Origin: SZUA-430 sp040080835
Lineage (GTDB): Bacteria; Pseudomonadota; Alphaproteobacteria; Micropepsales; Micropepsaceae
DNA: 64,000 bases
Reading direction: 5' to 3'
NCBI GenBank assembly: GCA_040080835.1
Contig: JBEBHP010000018.1
Coordinates: 28,979-92,978, forward strand
Shown here: positions 1 to 7,713 of the stretch, in pieces
How positions within the stretch are numbered: the first letter of the stretch is position 1
Layout of the letters: every line of letters begins with the position of its first letter
Program-made: the position numbers and the translations under genes
The notes under the pieces: generated by a model
The model's input: the letters and a program-made list of their open reading frames with translations, nothing else
Told to the model about the DNA's origin: nothing
The model's database searches: none

Positions 1-721
1 GATAGTCATTGGGAACAAAACCCGCATCGACTGCGGCCCGGCTGGCGCCAACGGCGGCCTTGAGCCTGTCAGCGACTTTTTCGAGCATGTGGAAGTTGTC
101 ACCCGACTGCATGCCGCGGCCACCCGACACGACAACGCGCGCGCCAGCAAGTTCGGGACGCTCTGACTTCGAAAGCTCGTCCTTCACGAATTCGGAAATG
201 CCCGGATTCTTTGCAGCGCCAATGGCTTCGACCACGGCAGACCCGCTCAGCTCCACCGCCTTGAAGGCTGTTGAGCGGACCGTCAGCACCTTCTTGGAGC
301 CTGCCGGCACCTGCACCTGCTGCATGGCGTTGCCGGCATAGATCGGCCGCGTGAACGTGTCTGGTCCGTCCACCGACACCACTTCCGAAACCTGCGCGAC
401 GTCGAGTGCCGCAGCGACGCGCGGCATGAAATTCTTGCCGCTGACAGAAGCCGGAGACACGACCGCGTCGTATTTTCCCGCAAGCTCGACGATCAGCGCC
501 GACATTGTTTCTGCCAGCTGGTTCGCATACTGCGCATCATCGGCGAACAGCACTTTCGAGGCACCCGCAAGCTTTGCCGCAGCATCAGCGACAGCCCGTG
601 CGCCCTGTCCGGCGACCAGAATGTCAACCGGGCCGCCAATTGCAGTCGCAGCTGCCATGACTTTTGTGGTCGATTCCTTGAGCGACTTGTTGTCGTGCTC
701 GGCGATCAGAAGAACAGCCAT
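1..721 (-). CDS. etfA: Electron transfer flavoprotein alpha subunit (partial, C-terminus off window)
   Basis: Alpha subunit of the FAD-containing ETF heterodimer, which takes electrons from acyl-CoA dehydrogenases and passes them to ETF:quinone oxidoreductase. The 240 visible residues start MAVLLIAEHDNKSLKE and include the N-terminal ETF fold. They end inside the FAD-binding domain just after the family motif GASRAAVDAGFVPNDY; family members are about 310 residues, so roughly 70 residues lie beyond the window edge. The ATG follows the etfB stop with one base between them (tgacatg), so the two genes are one translationally coupled operon. Electrons from the methylsuccinyl-CoA dehydrogenase encoded further on probably pass through this complex (inference). 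Confidence 0.96.
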   Translation of the reverse strand, partial: MAVLLIAEHDNKSLKESTTKVMAAATAIGGPVDILVAGQGARAVADAAAKLAGASKVLFADDAQYANQLAETMSALIVELAGKYDAVVSPASVSGKNFMPRVAAALDVAQVSEVVSVDGPDTFTRPIYAGNAMQQVQVPAGSKKVLTVRSTAFKAVELSGSAVVEAIGAAKNPGISEFVKDELSKSERPELAGARVVVSGGRGMQSGDNFHMLEKVADRLKAAVGASRAAVDAGFVPNDY

Positions 722-722
722 G

Positions 723-1472
723 TCAGATAACTCCCGCTTCGTTCTTCAGCTTGTCGACAAGCTCTTGCACTGTTTTGACTTTGACACCGCCTTTGCGCTT
801 CGGAGGTTCGCTGACTTTCAGCACCTTCAGGCGCGGCGCCGCATCAACGCCGTAGTCCTGTGGGGACTTCTCGTCGATCGGCTTCTTCTTCGCCTTCATG
901 ATGTTGGGCAGCGACGCATAACGCGGTTCGTTCAGGCGCAGGTCCGTGGTCACGATTGCAGGCAGGTTCAGGCGCACGGTCTGCAGGCCGCCATCGACTT
1001 CACGTGTCACTTCGGCCTTTCCGCCTTCGACCACGACCTTCGAGGCGAATGTGCCCTGCGCCCAGCCCAGCAATTGAGCAAGCATCTGCCCGGTTTGATT
1101 GCAGTCATCGTCAATGGCCTGCTTGCCGAGAATGATGAGCTGCGGCCCTTCGGCCTTCGCAATGCCCGCCAGGATCTTGGCAACGGCTAGCGGTTCCACG
1201 TCGGCGCTCGCCGTCACGAGGATGCCGCGGTCAGCTCCCATCGCGAGTGCAGTGCGGATCGTCTCTGTTGTTTCCTTCGGACCGACGGACACGGCAATGA
1301 TTTCCGTCGCGACGCCTTTTTCCTTCAGGCGAATCGCTTCCTCCACGCCGATTTCATCGAACGGGTTCATCGACATTTTGACATTGGCGAGGTCGACACC
1401 GGTCTGATCGGCTTTCACGCGGATCTTCACGTTGTAATCGACGACGCGCTTGATCGGTACAAGCACCTTCAT
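723..1472 (-). CDS. etfB: Electron transfer flavoprotein beta subunit
   Basis: AMP-binding beta subunit of ETF and partner of EtfA. It has 249 residues, the normal family length. Family features seen are the N-terminus MKVLVPIKRVVDYNVKIRV, the segment MNPFDEIGVEEAIRLKEKG, the nucleotide-site segment DDDCNQTGQMLAQLLGW and the recognition loop RYASLPNIMKAKKKP that docks acyl-CoA dehydrogenases. A start 40 codons further upstream is open but adds only low-complexity Arg-rich sequence without homology, so the MKVLV start is chosen. It is first in the etfBA operon. A TGC-rich dyad about 110 bases upstream is shared with the ccr promoter. Confidence 0.97.
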   Translation of the reverse strand: MKVLVPIKRVVDYNVKIRVKADQTGVDLANVKMSMNPFDEIGVEEAIRLKEKGVATEIIAVSVGPKETTETIRTALAMGADRGILVTASADVEPLAVAKILAGIAKAEGPQLIILGKQAIDDDCNQTGQMLAQLLGWAQGTFASKVVVEGGKAEVTREVDGGLQTVRLNLPAIVTTDLRLNEPRYASLPNIMKAKKKPIDEKSPQDYGVDAAPRLKVLKVSEPPKRKGGVKVKTVQELVDKLKNEAGVI

Positions 1473-1581
1473 TCGGCGGTTCTCTCTGTTAGGGCCTGGG
1501 CCCCGATAAGTTGGAAATCCTGTTTGGCTGGTTCTGGTCGGCAGAAACTGGCCGCAAACGCCCCTGAGACTTCTGCAATTG

Positions 1582-1594
1582 TTGCGCTGCACAA
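1582..1594. promoter_or_regulatory. TGC-rich dyad upstream of etfBA, identical to one before ccr
   Basis: The 13-mer TTGCGCTGCACAA occurs here and, on the opposite strand, in front of the ccr operon. It is an imperfect dyad (TTGYGC-N-GCRCAA). TGC-rich dyads are the known targets of PhaR-type regulators of polyhydroxyalkanoate and acyl-CoA metabolism in alphaproteobacteria. Assignment to PhaR is inference; the exact match is seen directly. Confidence 0.45.
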
Positions 1595-1726
1595 ATTACG
1601 GGCAAGCCAAATGTCTGTCAACGAAACGAGGAAGTTTATGGTGAGCCTTGGCTCAAATCCCACAGGCCTGAAAGTTAACGGGCAGCCGCCAAAAGCGACA
1701 GGCCGCCCGCACGCGACCTGTACGGG

Positions 1727-2422
1727 TCAGGCGCTCGGTGCACCGCCGAAGGCCGGAAAATCACGCCGTTTGAACACAAAAACAAGGGCAAATCCCGTAA
1801 GGAACCCGCCAATATGTGCCCACCACGCGGTGTCGCTGTCCGGCTGGACGTAGACCGAGAAAACCTGGAATGCAATCCACGCGCCTACCACGAGGTAAGC
1901 GGGGATCTTCAGCGGAATGCGTCCAAATGCCAGCACCCACATTTTCACCCGTGGAAAGAGCACGAGATACGCAGCAACCACCCCGCCAATGGCACCCGAC
2001 GCACCGATGAGTGGCCCCTCCGACCCCGGATTGGCATAAGCGTGCACCAGACCAGCAGCGACGCCGCAAATCAGGTAAAACAGCAGAAAGCGCAACGACC
2101 CCATTGCATCTTCGACATTGTCGCCGAAGATCCACAGAAACAGCATGTTTCCGCCAAGATGCCACCAGTCGGCGTGCAGGAACATGTAAGTCACCAGATT
2201 GAGGCTCGGCGACAGCGTAACCCAGTCAATTGGCAGCTTCGCCGTATTCAGAAAGATGTTCGGTACAAGCCCGCCCGACATGGCAACGCTGACCAGTTCC
2301 GTCTCGGCCAGCGAATCCTGCCAGATGAAGACAAACAGGTTGATCGCAAACAGCAGCAGCGTCGCGTACTGGAACTTGATGATCTTGAGTGGGTTGTCGT
2401 CTTTGAGTGGCAGAAAAACCAT
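1727..2422 (-). CDS. Rhomboid-family intramembrane serine protease
   Basis: Predicted to cleave transmembrane substrates within the inner membrane. It has 231 residues with about six hydrophobic segments. The catalytic dyad is visible: Ser142 in the GASG motif (residues 140-143) and His203 in WWAHIGG, in the last helix. The helix-2 segment FLHADWWHLGGNMLFLW supplies the usual His and Asn (Asn92) of the oxyanion hole. The ATG at MVFLPLKDD is preceded by a good ribosome site (agagg, six bases away); a longer reading frame upstream lacks this. It is a single gene with its own promoter region. The substrate is unknown. Confidence 0.93.
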   Translation of the reverse strand: MVFLPLKDDNPLKIIKFQYATLLLFAINLFVFIWQDSLAETELVSVAMSGGLVPNIFLNTAKLPIDWVTLSPSLNLVTYMFLHADWWHLGGNMLFLWIFGDNVEDAMGSLRFLLFYLICGVAAGLVHAYANPGSEGPLIGASGAIGGVVAAYLVLFPRVKMWVLAFGRIPLKIPAYLVVGAWIAFQVFSVYVQPDSDTAWWAHIGGFLTGFALVFVFKRRDFPAFGGAPSA

Positions 2423-2507
2423 GAACGCCTCTGTAACTTTGCAAGAGCAGACGCGCACAATACCCGACAAAGCCGCAACACGCGACTGCGTGTTTTGGCT
2501 GGAAATC

Positions 2508-3011
2508 CTAGACTTTGAGCAACCCGCGCACGTCGTCCAGCACGCGAAGCCAGTTGTCGACCTGCTTCTTCAGGTTGGCTAGCGAAACGCCTTCCTTGAT
2601 GTTGATCGAATAGTCGAACATGAACGTCTTGCCGTCCTTGGCCATGTAGGCGCGTCCGAAAACGAATTTCTGGTTGTAGAGATTCGCAATGTCAGGCGTC
2701 GTACGCTTGCTGAGTTCCCACTGCGCCAGGAACTGCAGGTTGTTGCAGCGCCTGCTCTCGGCGCCCGTGCCTGTGCAGTCATACATGTTGACGTAGAACT
2801 CTGTCCCCTTGGGCGTCTTCGCCTTCAGCCAGGGATCGGTTTCGTTTTCGGTCGCATCCTGCACGGTCATGCCGTGCGAGGTCAGCACCCTGGTCAGTTC
2901 AACCCGTGTCACGCCTGTAGCAATCATCGCCGGCGCGACGACTTCTGCTGCCTGCGTGGTCGTTACCAGAAGTGCAGTCGCCATACACGCGCTCGCAATC
3001 AACCTGCGCAT
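2508..3011 (-). CDS. Secreted YbjN-domain protein
   Basis: A 167-residue protein with a clear Sec signal peptide (MRRLIASACMATALLVTTTQA, cleavage after AQA-like sequence near residue 21). The mature part has the YbjN-type pattern: a Cys-containing strand (CNNLQFLAQWEL), a charged loop with Asn, then KFVFGRAYMAKDGKTFMFDY and a final amphipathic helix (LKKQVDNWLRVLDDV). YbjN-type proteins resemble type III secretion chaperone folds and have no assigned enzyme activity. A periplasmic location is inferred from the signal peptide. Two Cys residues near position 80 and 90 could form a disulfide. Confidence 0.75.
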   Translation of the reverse strand: MRRLIASACMATALLVTTTQAAEVVAPAMIATGVTRVELTRVLTSHGMTVQDATENETDPWLKAKTPKGTEFYVNMYDCTGTGAESRRCNNLQFLAQWELSKRTTPDIANLYNQKFVFGRAYMAKDGKTFMFDYSINIKEGVSLANLKKQVDNWLRVLDDVRGLLKV

Positions 3012-3088
3012 GACATTCTCCTTGAGGCCCCATGAAATTCAGACCGGAAAATGGGCGACCGAATGGCGGATTGCAAGTAACGCAAAAT

Positions 3089-3655
3089 TTAGGTGCGGTT
3101 TGCGCCGGGAACCCACAGCACATCGCCACGCGGCAAATTGGCGAAACGTGCCGCAACGAAGAAAAAGTCCGACAACCTGTTCGTGTATTTCACCGCCGCC
3201 GCACTGACCGGCTCGTGTGTTGAGAGTTTGACGATCAGCCGCTCTGCGCGCCGGCACACCGTGCGCGCAACATGCAGCTGCGCCGCTGCGACTGTGCCGC
3301 CGGGTAGCACGAAGGAGGTCAGCGGTTGCAGCTTCTCGTTCATCCGGTCGATCTCGTTTTCGAGCCGCGTGACCTGTCCCTCGCTGACGCGCAGCGCCTT
3401 TTTCGACATCTCGGATTCGTCTTCTGGCACGCAGAGATCGGCGCCGAGGTCGAAGAGGTCGTTCTGCACGCGGGCCAGCATTGCATCCAGATCGCCCTCA
3501 CAGGACAGCCTTGCAACGCCGACACAGGCATTGGTTTCGTCGACTGTCCCATAAGCCTCGATCCGCAGATCATACTTCGGTACGCGCTTGCCGGAACCAA
3601 GCCCGGTGTCACCCTTGTCGCCGGTACGAGTGTAGATGCGGTTGAGTACGACCAC
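3089..3655 (-). CDS. PduO-type ATP:cob(I)alamin adenosyltransferase
   Basis: Transfers the adenosyl group of ATP to cob(I)alamin to give coenzyme B12. It has 188 residues, the normal PduO/MMAB length. Family motifs in order are RIYTRTGDKGDTGLGSG (ATP-binding N-terminus), EAYGTVDETNACVGVAR, FVLPGG at about residue 117 and ARTVCRRAER. The product is the cofactor of ethylmalonyl-CoA mutase encoded 15 kb away, so a functional link is likely although the genes are not adjacent. It may be cotranscribed with the small membrane gene and YdcF-like gene upstream, since all run on the same strand with short gaps. Confidence 0.95.
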   Translation of the reverse strand: MVVLNRIYTRTGDKGDTGLGSGKRVPKYDLRIEAYGTVDETNACVGVARLSCEGDLDAMLARVQNDLFDLGADLCVPEDESEMSKKALRVSEGQVTRLENEIDRMNEKLQPLTSFVLPGGTVAAAQLHVARTVCRRAERLIVKLSTHEPVSAAAVKYTNRLSDFFFVAARFANLPRGDVLWVPGANRT

Positions 3656-3683
3656 GTTGGACTCCTGATCTGCCTTGAGGCCT

Positions 3684-3884
3684 TTAGGGGCCGCGCCCGC
3701 TCAAAAAAAGCACCACCAGAATGACGATGATGGCGACGAACTGCGCAACGATGCGCAACCGCATCAGCTTGTTCGAGTAGGTGCGCGCGAAGTCGCCGCC
3801 GCGAAACAGGCTGTAGAGCCCGACCACGAGCACCGCCGCAACGGCCAGGGTGGCAATGAGTACAATGATTTTGCCGTCAAACAT
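3684..3884 (-). CDS. Small HIG1-like twin-transmembrane protein
   Basis: A 66-residue protein with two membrane helices joined by a short basic loop (LFRGGDFARTYSNKLMRLR), the layout of the HIG1/hypoxia-induced 'twin transmembrane' family that in other organisms associates with cytochrome oxidase. The ATG at MFDGKIIVL is used here. A TTG twelve codons upstream overlaps the stop of the preceding YdcF-like gene (ttga) and would give 78 residues with coupling, so the start is uncertain. Function in this organism is not established. Confidence 0.7.
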   Translation of the reverse strand: MFDGKIIVLIATLAVAAVLVVGLYSLFRGGDFARTYSNKLMRLRIVAQFVAIIVILVVLFLSGRGP

Positions 3885-3916
3885 GTCCCAAGGCTTATCC
3901 CGGATGGCCGCCGCCT

Positions 3917-4753
3917 TCAATCACCTTTGCGTGGCCACTCTTGCGTCGCAGCAACTTCTCGTGGCGCCGGAAACAGAGGGTCCGTCTTGCCCGCCAAACG
4001 ATACGCAGCAAGCCCGATCCACTCCTTCGTGGCGATGTCCATCCGCCTGAGCCCTTCACCGACGAAGCCGAACGGCCTGAGCATCGACTGAGGGCCTGCC
4101 GTCCTGAAATCGACCGGGTACGGCACAACCTCGAAGCCGGCCTTGCGGAACACGCCGACCGATCGAGGCATGTGAAAGGCGGAAGTCACGAGCAGCCAGG
4201 TCTCGTCCGGTTTCGGTTTCGCCACGCGCCGCGACAACACCGCATTCTCGAACGTGTTTAGGGACCGCCGCTCATACGCGATGCGTGCCGGTGCTACATC
4301 CAGCGTGCTGATGCTGCGTTCAACCAGCGTTGCCTCAGGCGTCGTGTCGGGCGTGAACTCGCTGCCGCCACCCGAATAGATCAGCCGCGCTTGGGGATAA
4401 CGGTGGGCAAGAGCCGCCAGCGCAAGCAGGCGCTCGCCGGACTCATTCAGCGCCATTTGTCCACGTGCATTGGTGACCTCGGAGTCAAACGTGCCGCCCA
4501 GCACGATGATGCCGGTGATGTTCTGCCCTGTATCGGTAAAGGTTGGAAACCGTTGCTCGAGCGGCAGGATCAGCGCATTGCCAAGCGGCGACAGCCCGGC
4601 GATCAGCAATCCGGCAGCACCCGCGCCAGCCAGAATGCGCCCTGTCCGCTCCCGCCGGAACCGTGCCAGTACCAGGCCCGAGATCACGAATGTCAGCAAC
4701 AGGTTGGACGGTGTCAGAAAGAACCAGACGATCTTCGAAACGAAATAGAACAT
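3917..4753 (-). CDS. YdcF/ElyC/SanA-family (DUF218) membrane protein
   Basis: A 278-residue protein with two N-terminal membrane helices followed by a DUF218 domain. Diagnostic segments are GIIVLGGTFDSE, LIYSGGGSE, ERRSLNTFENAVLSRR and LVTSAFHMPRSVGVFRKAG. Relatives such as ElyC and SanA act on cell-envelope integrity, though no enzyme activity is settled. The start MFYFVSKIVW is preferred; an upstream ATG would add ten non-conserved residues. The stop overlaps a possible TTG start of the next small membrane gene, so the two are probably cotranscribed. Confidence 0.88.
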   Translation of the reverse strand: MFYFVSKIVWFFLTPSNLLLTFVISGLVLARFRRERTGRILAGAGAAGLLIAGLSPLGNALILPLEQRFPTFTDTGQNITGIIVLGGTFDSEVTNARGQMALNESGERLLALAALAHRYPQARLIYSGGGSEFTPDTTPEATLVERSISTLDVAPARIAYERRSLNTFENAVLSRRVAKPKPDETWLLVTSAFHMPRSVGVFRKAGFEVVPYPVDFRTAGPQSMLRPFGFVGEGLRRMDIATKEWIGLAAYRLAGKTDPLFPAPREVAATQEWPRKGD

Positions 4754-4895
4754 GGGCGAACCAATTCCCGAGCGCAGGAGCAACGCGCCTTCGCTCCGCT
4801 TCTAGCACCGGCCACCTTAGCCGTGTGCGACAGACGAGAAGCTTTGTAGTTGGCATCACAGGCGCCGGCCAGATTTCGGAATTTACCAGAAACGA

Positions 4896-4969
4896 GTGAG
4901 ACAGGGAGACACGGCGTGTCTCACGCTTTGGCGCTCGGATGAGCCAATTTCGCTCATCTCGTGAGACAC
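4896..4969 (+). promoter_or_regulatory. Leader region with mutually exclusive inverted repeats
   Basis: One strand segment GTGTCTCAC (4916-4924) can pair with three others: GTGAGACA at 4896-4903, GAGACAC at 4906-4912 (7 bp, 3-nt loop) or GTGAGACAC at 4961-4969 (perfect 9 bp). The last hairpin encloses a further perfect stem, GATGAGC/GCTCATC (4938-4958). The element sits 110-180 bases before the DUF1761 gene in the 324-base gap shared with the divergent YdcF-like gene. It could be a conformational switch, a terminator or a repeated protein-binding site. The pairings are seen; the role is inference. Confidence 0.4.
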
Positions 4970-5077
4970 AGAAGGGAGTGCTTTTCCTTTTTGTTGCATC
5001 TGGTTTGGCGTGGAGTCGCCATTGTGTCCCGGTTGGTCACTGTGGTTAGATTGACGCCTGAAAACGGGAGAGACGTC

Positions 5078-5482
5078 ATGGATCTTGGAGCAGTCAATTG
5101 GCTCGCCGCTGTTGTTGCAGCGGTCAGCGCCTTCATGCTGGGCGGCCTCTGGTATTCGCCGGTGCTGTTCGGAAATGCATGGATGAAGCATTCAGGCATG
5201 ACCGTGGAAAAGGGCAGGCAGGGAAACATGCCGCTCAAGTTTGGCATCGCATTCGTCTGGGCACTGCTTGGCGCACTGTGCTTTGCCGCCTTCATCGGTC
5301 CGAACCCCCCATTGAATTTCGCCGTCGTCGCCGGCGCATCGACCGGCTTCTTCTGGATCACGGGCTCCTACGGCATCAACTACCAGTTCGAGCACAGGTC
5401 GTTCACGCTGCTGGCCATCAACGGCGGCTACCACATCGTGCAGTACACACTCTACGGCCTGATCCTCGGGCTCTGGCACTGA
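5078..5482 (+). CDS. DUF1761 family membrane protein
   Basis: A 134-residue integral membrane protein with four hydrophobic segments, matching DUF1761. The conserved N-terminus NWLAAVVAAVSAFMLGGLWYSP and C-terminal INGGYHIVQYTLYGLILGLW are typical. The ATG follows a ribosome site (gggagag). A longer frame begins 39 codons earlier but runs through the inverted-repeat leader. The gene lies 101 bases before a DoxX-like gene on the same strand, with which it may be cotranscribed. The biochemical role of the family is unknown. Confidence 0.88.
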   Translation: MDLGAVNWLAAVVAAVSAFMLGGLWYSPVLFGNAWMKHSGMTVEKGRQGNMPLKFGIAFVWALLGALCFAAFIGPNPPLNFAVVAGASTGFFWITGSYGINYQFEHRSFTLLAINGGYHIVQYTLYGLILGLWH

Positions 5483-5583
5483 AGCCAGGTGGTCAGGTCG
5501 GCCGCCCGTCCTGTCCCTGTTCGAAACCCGCTAACACGTATAGAACGCTTTCCAATCACGCATTTGAAACGGGACAGATACGA

Positions 5584-5958
5584 ATGACGGACACAACCGC
5601 AAGCCCCAGCCAACTCGCGACAATTTTGACATGGATCCTCAAGCTCGCGCTCGCCGCCGCGTTCGGCGCGGCAGCAATTGCCAAGCTCACATCGCGCCCC
5701 GACATGGTTGAGCATTTCAATGTGATCGGACTTGGGCCCAACTTCATCTACATAACGGGCGGGATAGAGCTTGCGAGTGCATCGCTTTTGCTTCTGCCGC
5801 CCACAGCGTTTCTTGGGGCACTCGGTCTTGTTGGGATTTCACTGGGTGCATTCATTGCGCAGGTTGGTGCGCTGCATGGCGATCTCATCCACGTGTACGT
5901 GCTTGGCGCACTCGCTCTCATCGCCGCCTGGGTGACGACACCGGCCTATTTAAGATAG
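5584..5958 (+). CDS. DoxX-like small membrane protein
   Basis: A 124-residue protein with four predicted membrane helices and the DoxX-like pattern ILKLALAAAFGAAAIAKLTS followed by GGIELASASLLLLPP. Members of the family are linked to respiratory or redox membrane functions, but the assignment here is only at fold level. The ATG (MTDTTASPSQ) lies in the same frame as a much longer open frame that overlaps the DUF1761 gene and looks non-coding. Downstream is a convergent hypothetical gene. Confidence 0.8.
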   Translation: MTDTTASPSQLATILTWILKLALAAAFGAAAIAKLTSRPDMVEHFNVIGLGPNFIYITGGIELASASLLLLPPTAFLGALGLVGISLGAFIAQVGALHGDLIHVYVLGALALIAAWVTTPAYLR

Positions 5959-5999
5959 ATGATTGCAGGTTTTAAACTTCGGCGCATCATAACACTCCC

Positions 6000-6305
6000 T
6001 CACGGGGTGACATCAACCAGGCCGTCCTGGCGGTCGCGTTCCAGCACGCTTTCAAGCTCGGCCGCATCAATTGGAATCATTTCTGTCGACGAGGATTCGT
6101 CCAGCACCACGCGTTTTGCAACGCCTGCACCGAGCGGAACCAGCATCGATAGGGACGTGGTGCGGTACGCCATGAAGGACAGCCCCTCAATCGATTCCTC
6201 ATCGCTCAGAACGCGGTACTCACCGGGCGGCAGACGCCGGTCTGCGTTCTTGAGCGCGAAGGAATGACGGAATTGAACGACGCGTTCACGCGAGCGCTCG
6301 GCCAT
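6000..6305 (-). CDS. Hypothetical small protein
   Basis: A soluble 101-residue protein, not recognised. It begins MAERSRERVVQFRHSFAL, has a central PPGEYRVLSDEESIEGLSF segment and an acidic C-terminus. No signal peptide or membrane helix is seen. A ribosome site (gaaagg) precedes the chosen ATG. It lies 13 bases after the 48-codon Lys-rich gene on the same strand, and together with the two genes before that forms a run of four small same-strand genes that may be one operon. Confidence 0.6.
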   Translation of the reverse strand: MAERSRERVVQFRHSFALKNADRRLPPGEYRVLSDEESIEGLSFMAYRTTSLSMLVPLGAGVAKRVVLDESSSTEMIPIDAAELESVLERDRQDGLVDVTP

Positions 6306-6318
6306 CTGTATGCCTTTC

Positions 6319-6465
6319 TCAGCGCTTCTTCTGCGCGGGACGGGCGACACCGATGTTCAATGTTTGTGGTTTCGAACTCGCGGCAGCCACAGTCACCGTC
6401 TTCGGCGTTGCGGAAGCTTTCGGCTTCTTCTTTTCGCGATTGCTGCGCATTTGACCTTTTGCCAT
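6319..6465 (-). CDS. Small basic protein of the MAKGQ-RSNREKKKPK type
   Basis: A 48-residue ORF starting MAKGQMRSNREKKKPKA and ending in PAQKKR. It is strongly basic. From memory, the N-terminal pattern resembles that of very short, poorly characterised proteobacterial proteins beginning MAKGQ. It has no membrane segment and may bind nucleic acid (inference from charge only). The ATG is followed closely by the next gene, and gagga-type sequence lies upstream. It is easily missed by gene finders because of its length. Confidence 0.6.
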   Translation of the reverse strand: MAKGQMRSNREKKKPKASATPKTVTVAAASSKPQTLNIGVARPAQKKR

Positions 6466-6494
6466 TGGGCGTTTCCTCTCTTCTTTGGTTGGTG

Positions 6495-6806
6495 TCAGGC
6501 GTTCTGGGTGCCTGTGGCGCCGGCAAACCTGTTCAGGTCTTCCAGCGTGCTTGCAATCAGCTTCTTGCGGCGTGGATCACGGCCGGCAGAAGTCTGTGCG
6601 AGCAAGCCGATAAGGTAGCGTGCACGGTCGACGGCGTCCATCAGGTATTGGCTGGGCGATGCGACCAGTTGAATTTCCAGCGCTTCCTGCTTCGACTTCA
6701 GGGCGCGCTGTTCGTCTTCGATGTGCAGAAGCTGCCTCTGGATGTCCGAAGCATTCAGCACGGCGGTGCCGCGATGCACATTCAGATCTACGACGGTTTT
6801 GGTCAT
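6495..6806 (-). CDS. Hypothetical helical protein
   Basis: A 103-residue protein starting MTKTVVDLNVHRGTAVL. The segment from about residue 20 to 50 (SDIQRQLLHIEDEQRALKSK) is charged and likely forms a short coiled coil. The remainder is also helical, with RDPRRKKLIASTLEDLNRFAG near the C-terminus. No known family is recognised. It lies 29 bases upstream of the 48-codon basic gene and 84 bases downstream of a CsbD-like gene, all on the same strand. Confidence 0.6.
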   Translation of the reverse strand: MTKTVVDLNVHRGTAVLNASDIQRQLLHIEDEQRALKSKQEALEIQLVASPSQYLMDAVDRARYLIGLLAQTSAGRDPRRKKLIASTLEDLNRFAGATGTQNA

Positions 6807-6890
6807 GTGGTGGGTCCTTGGTTTGCGGAACCAGGGGAGCGGCGCGCCATCAGACGCATGACCCACCCGGTCCGGCTCGTTGACAGCACT

Positions 6891-7118
6891 TCAGAATGTG
6901 CGGCCCTTGAGAAACGCATCGACGTCGATGCGGGCATTGGCCCTGTCCTGCCCATACCTGGAACTCACGCGCTTCACGAGATCATCAACCCCGGTCAGTT
7001 CCGAGACGTCCGAAGCAGTGAGGCGTGTCCACTTCTCATGGATGTCGCTTAGAATTGCCGCGCGATCGGCTGCAGTTGATGGCGGAGTAGGCGCAGGCGC
7101 GTGAATGGGATCTGTCAA
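6891..7118 (-). CDS. Small CsbD-like protein
   Basis: A 75-residue protein (TTG start, ribosome site ggagcc eight bases upstream; an in-frame GTG 13 codons earlier is possible). After a Pro-rich N-terminus comes KWTRLTASDVSELTGVDDLV, then KRVSSRYGQDRANARIDVD. This follows the CsbD/YjbJ pattern of a Trp, a helix with Leu-Thr, a Gly turn and a YG-containing second helix. CsbD-type proteins are stress-induced small proteins of unknown mechanism. The match is by pattern only. Confidence 0.5.
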   Translation of the reverse strand: MTDPIHAPAPTPPSTAADRAAILSDIHEKWTRLTASDVSELTGVDDLVKRVSSRYGQDRANARIDVDAFLKGRTF

Positions 7119-7359
7119 ATGTGAGGCTCCGGATGTGCAGATTGGATCCCTGAACACGATGGCGGTCAGGTGAAGTCTCTATATGGTCATGTTTTCGCAA
7201 ATATTGAGAGCGCGAAAAAGAAATAAAATACAAGAACACAAAGTTTAAGTAGTATTCGGTGTACTTCTTAATGCTGGCAGAATAGAACTCGACCCAGGGC
7301 TGTTCCAATACAGCAAGAATATTTACCGGTGCGCCGGGGTGTTTGTGGAGTATGCCAGT
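7119..7359. other. AT-rich intergenic stretch
   Basis: This 241-base gap is clearly richer in A and T than its surroundings, especially 7180-7330. I see no convincing gene, RNA or long inverted repeat. It would hold the promoter of the CsbD-like gene on the minus strand and of the short plus-strand gene that follows. Confidence 0.4.
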
Positions 7360-7572
7360 ATGCGAAAGAGTGAAATCCTGAACCTCTCCAGACAGTTGCA
7401 CCTTGAGGCCCGGAGCCACTGTGTCGGCGTCAATCGCACCTATCTGGCGGTGCACGAAGTGCTTTCCGAAGCTTTTGCGGCCGATCCGGGACTGGTCGAA
7501 AGCGAGGACCTTCATGCAATTCTGTCTTCCCGGTTGAAGTTCCACCTGTCGTCTGTGCCCGCTGCGGCTTGA
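7360..7572 (+). CDS. Hypothetical small helical protein
   Basis: A 70-residue candidate starting MRKSEILNLSRQLHLEARSH. Third codon positions are GC-rich, as in the rest of the window, and a ggag lies nine bases before the ATG. The sequence looks soluble and mostly helical, with an acidic C-terminal half. No family is recognised. A minus-strand frame covers the same bases but has poorer codon use. It could be spurious. Confidence 0.4.
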   Translation: MRKSEILNLSRQLHLEARSHCVGVNRTYLAVHEVLSEAFAADPGLVESEDLHAILSSRLKFHLSSVPAAA

Positions 7573-7713
7573 CCGCACCGGGCCTGAACAGGGATATTTG
7601 CATCCGATCGCACCTGACCCAGATCAAGGCCAACGGCGTGGCTTGCGCGTTATGTGATAATGAAATGCAGCGGGGCGCTTGTCGGTGCCATGCGCGACAA
7701 CGGGAGACCTGTC

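Noticed and set aside
7036..7578. 180-codon minus-strand frame over the AT-rich stretch
   Set aside because: It overlaps the CsbD-like gene and the plus-strand small gene and has a composition unlike real genes here.
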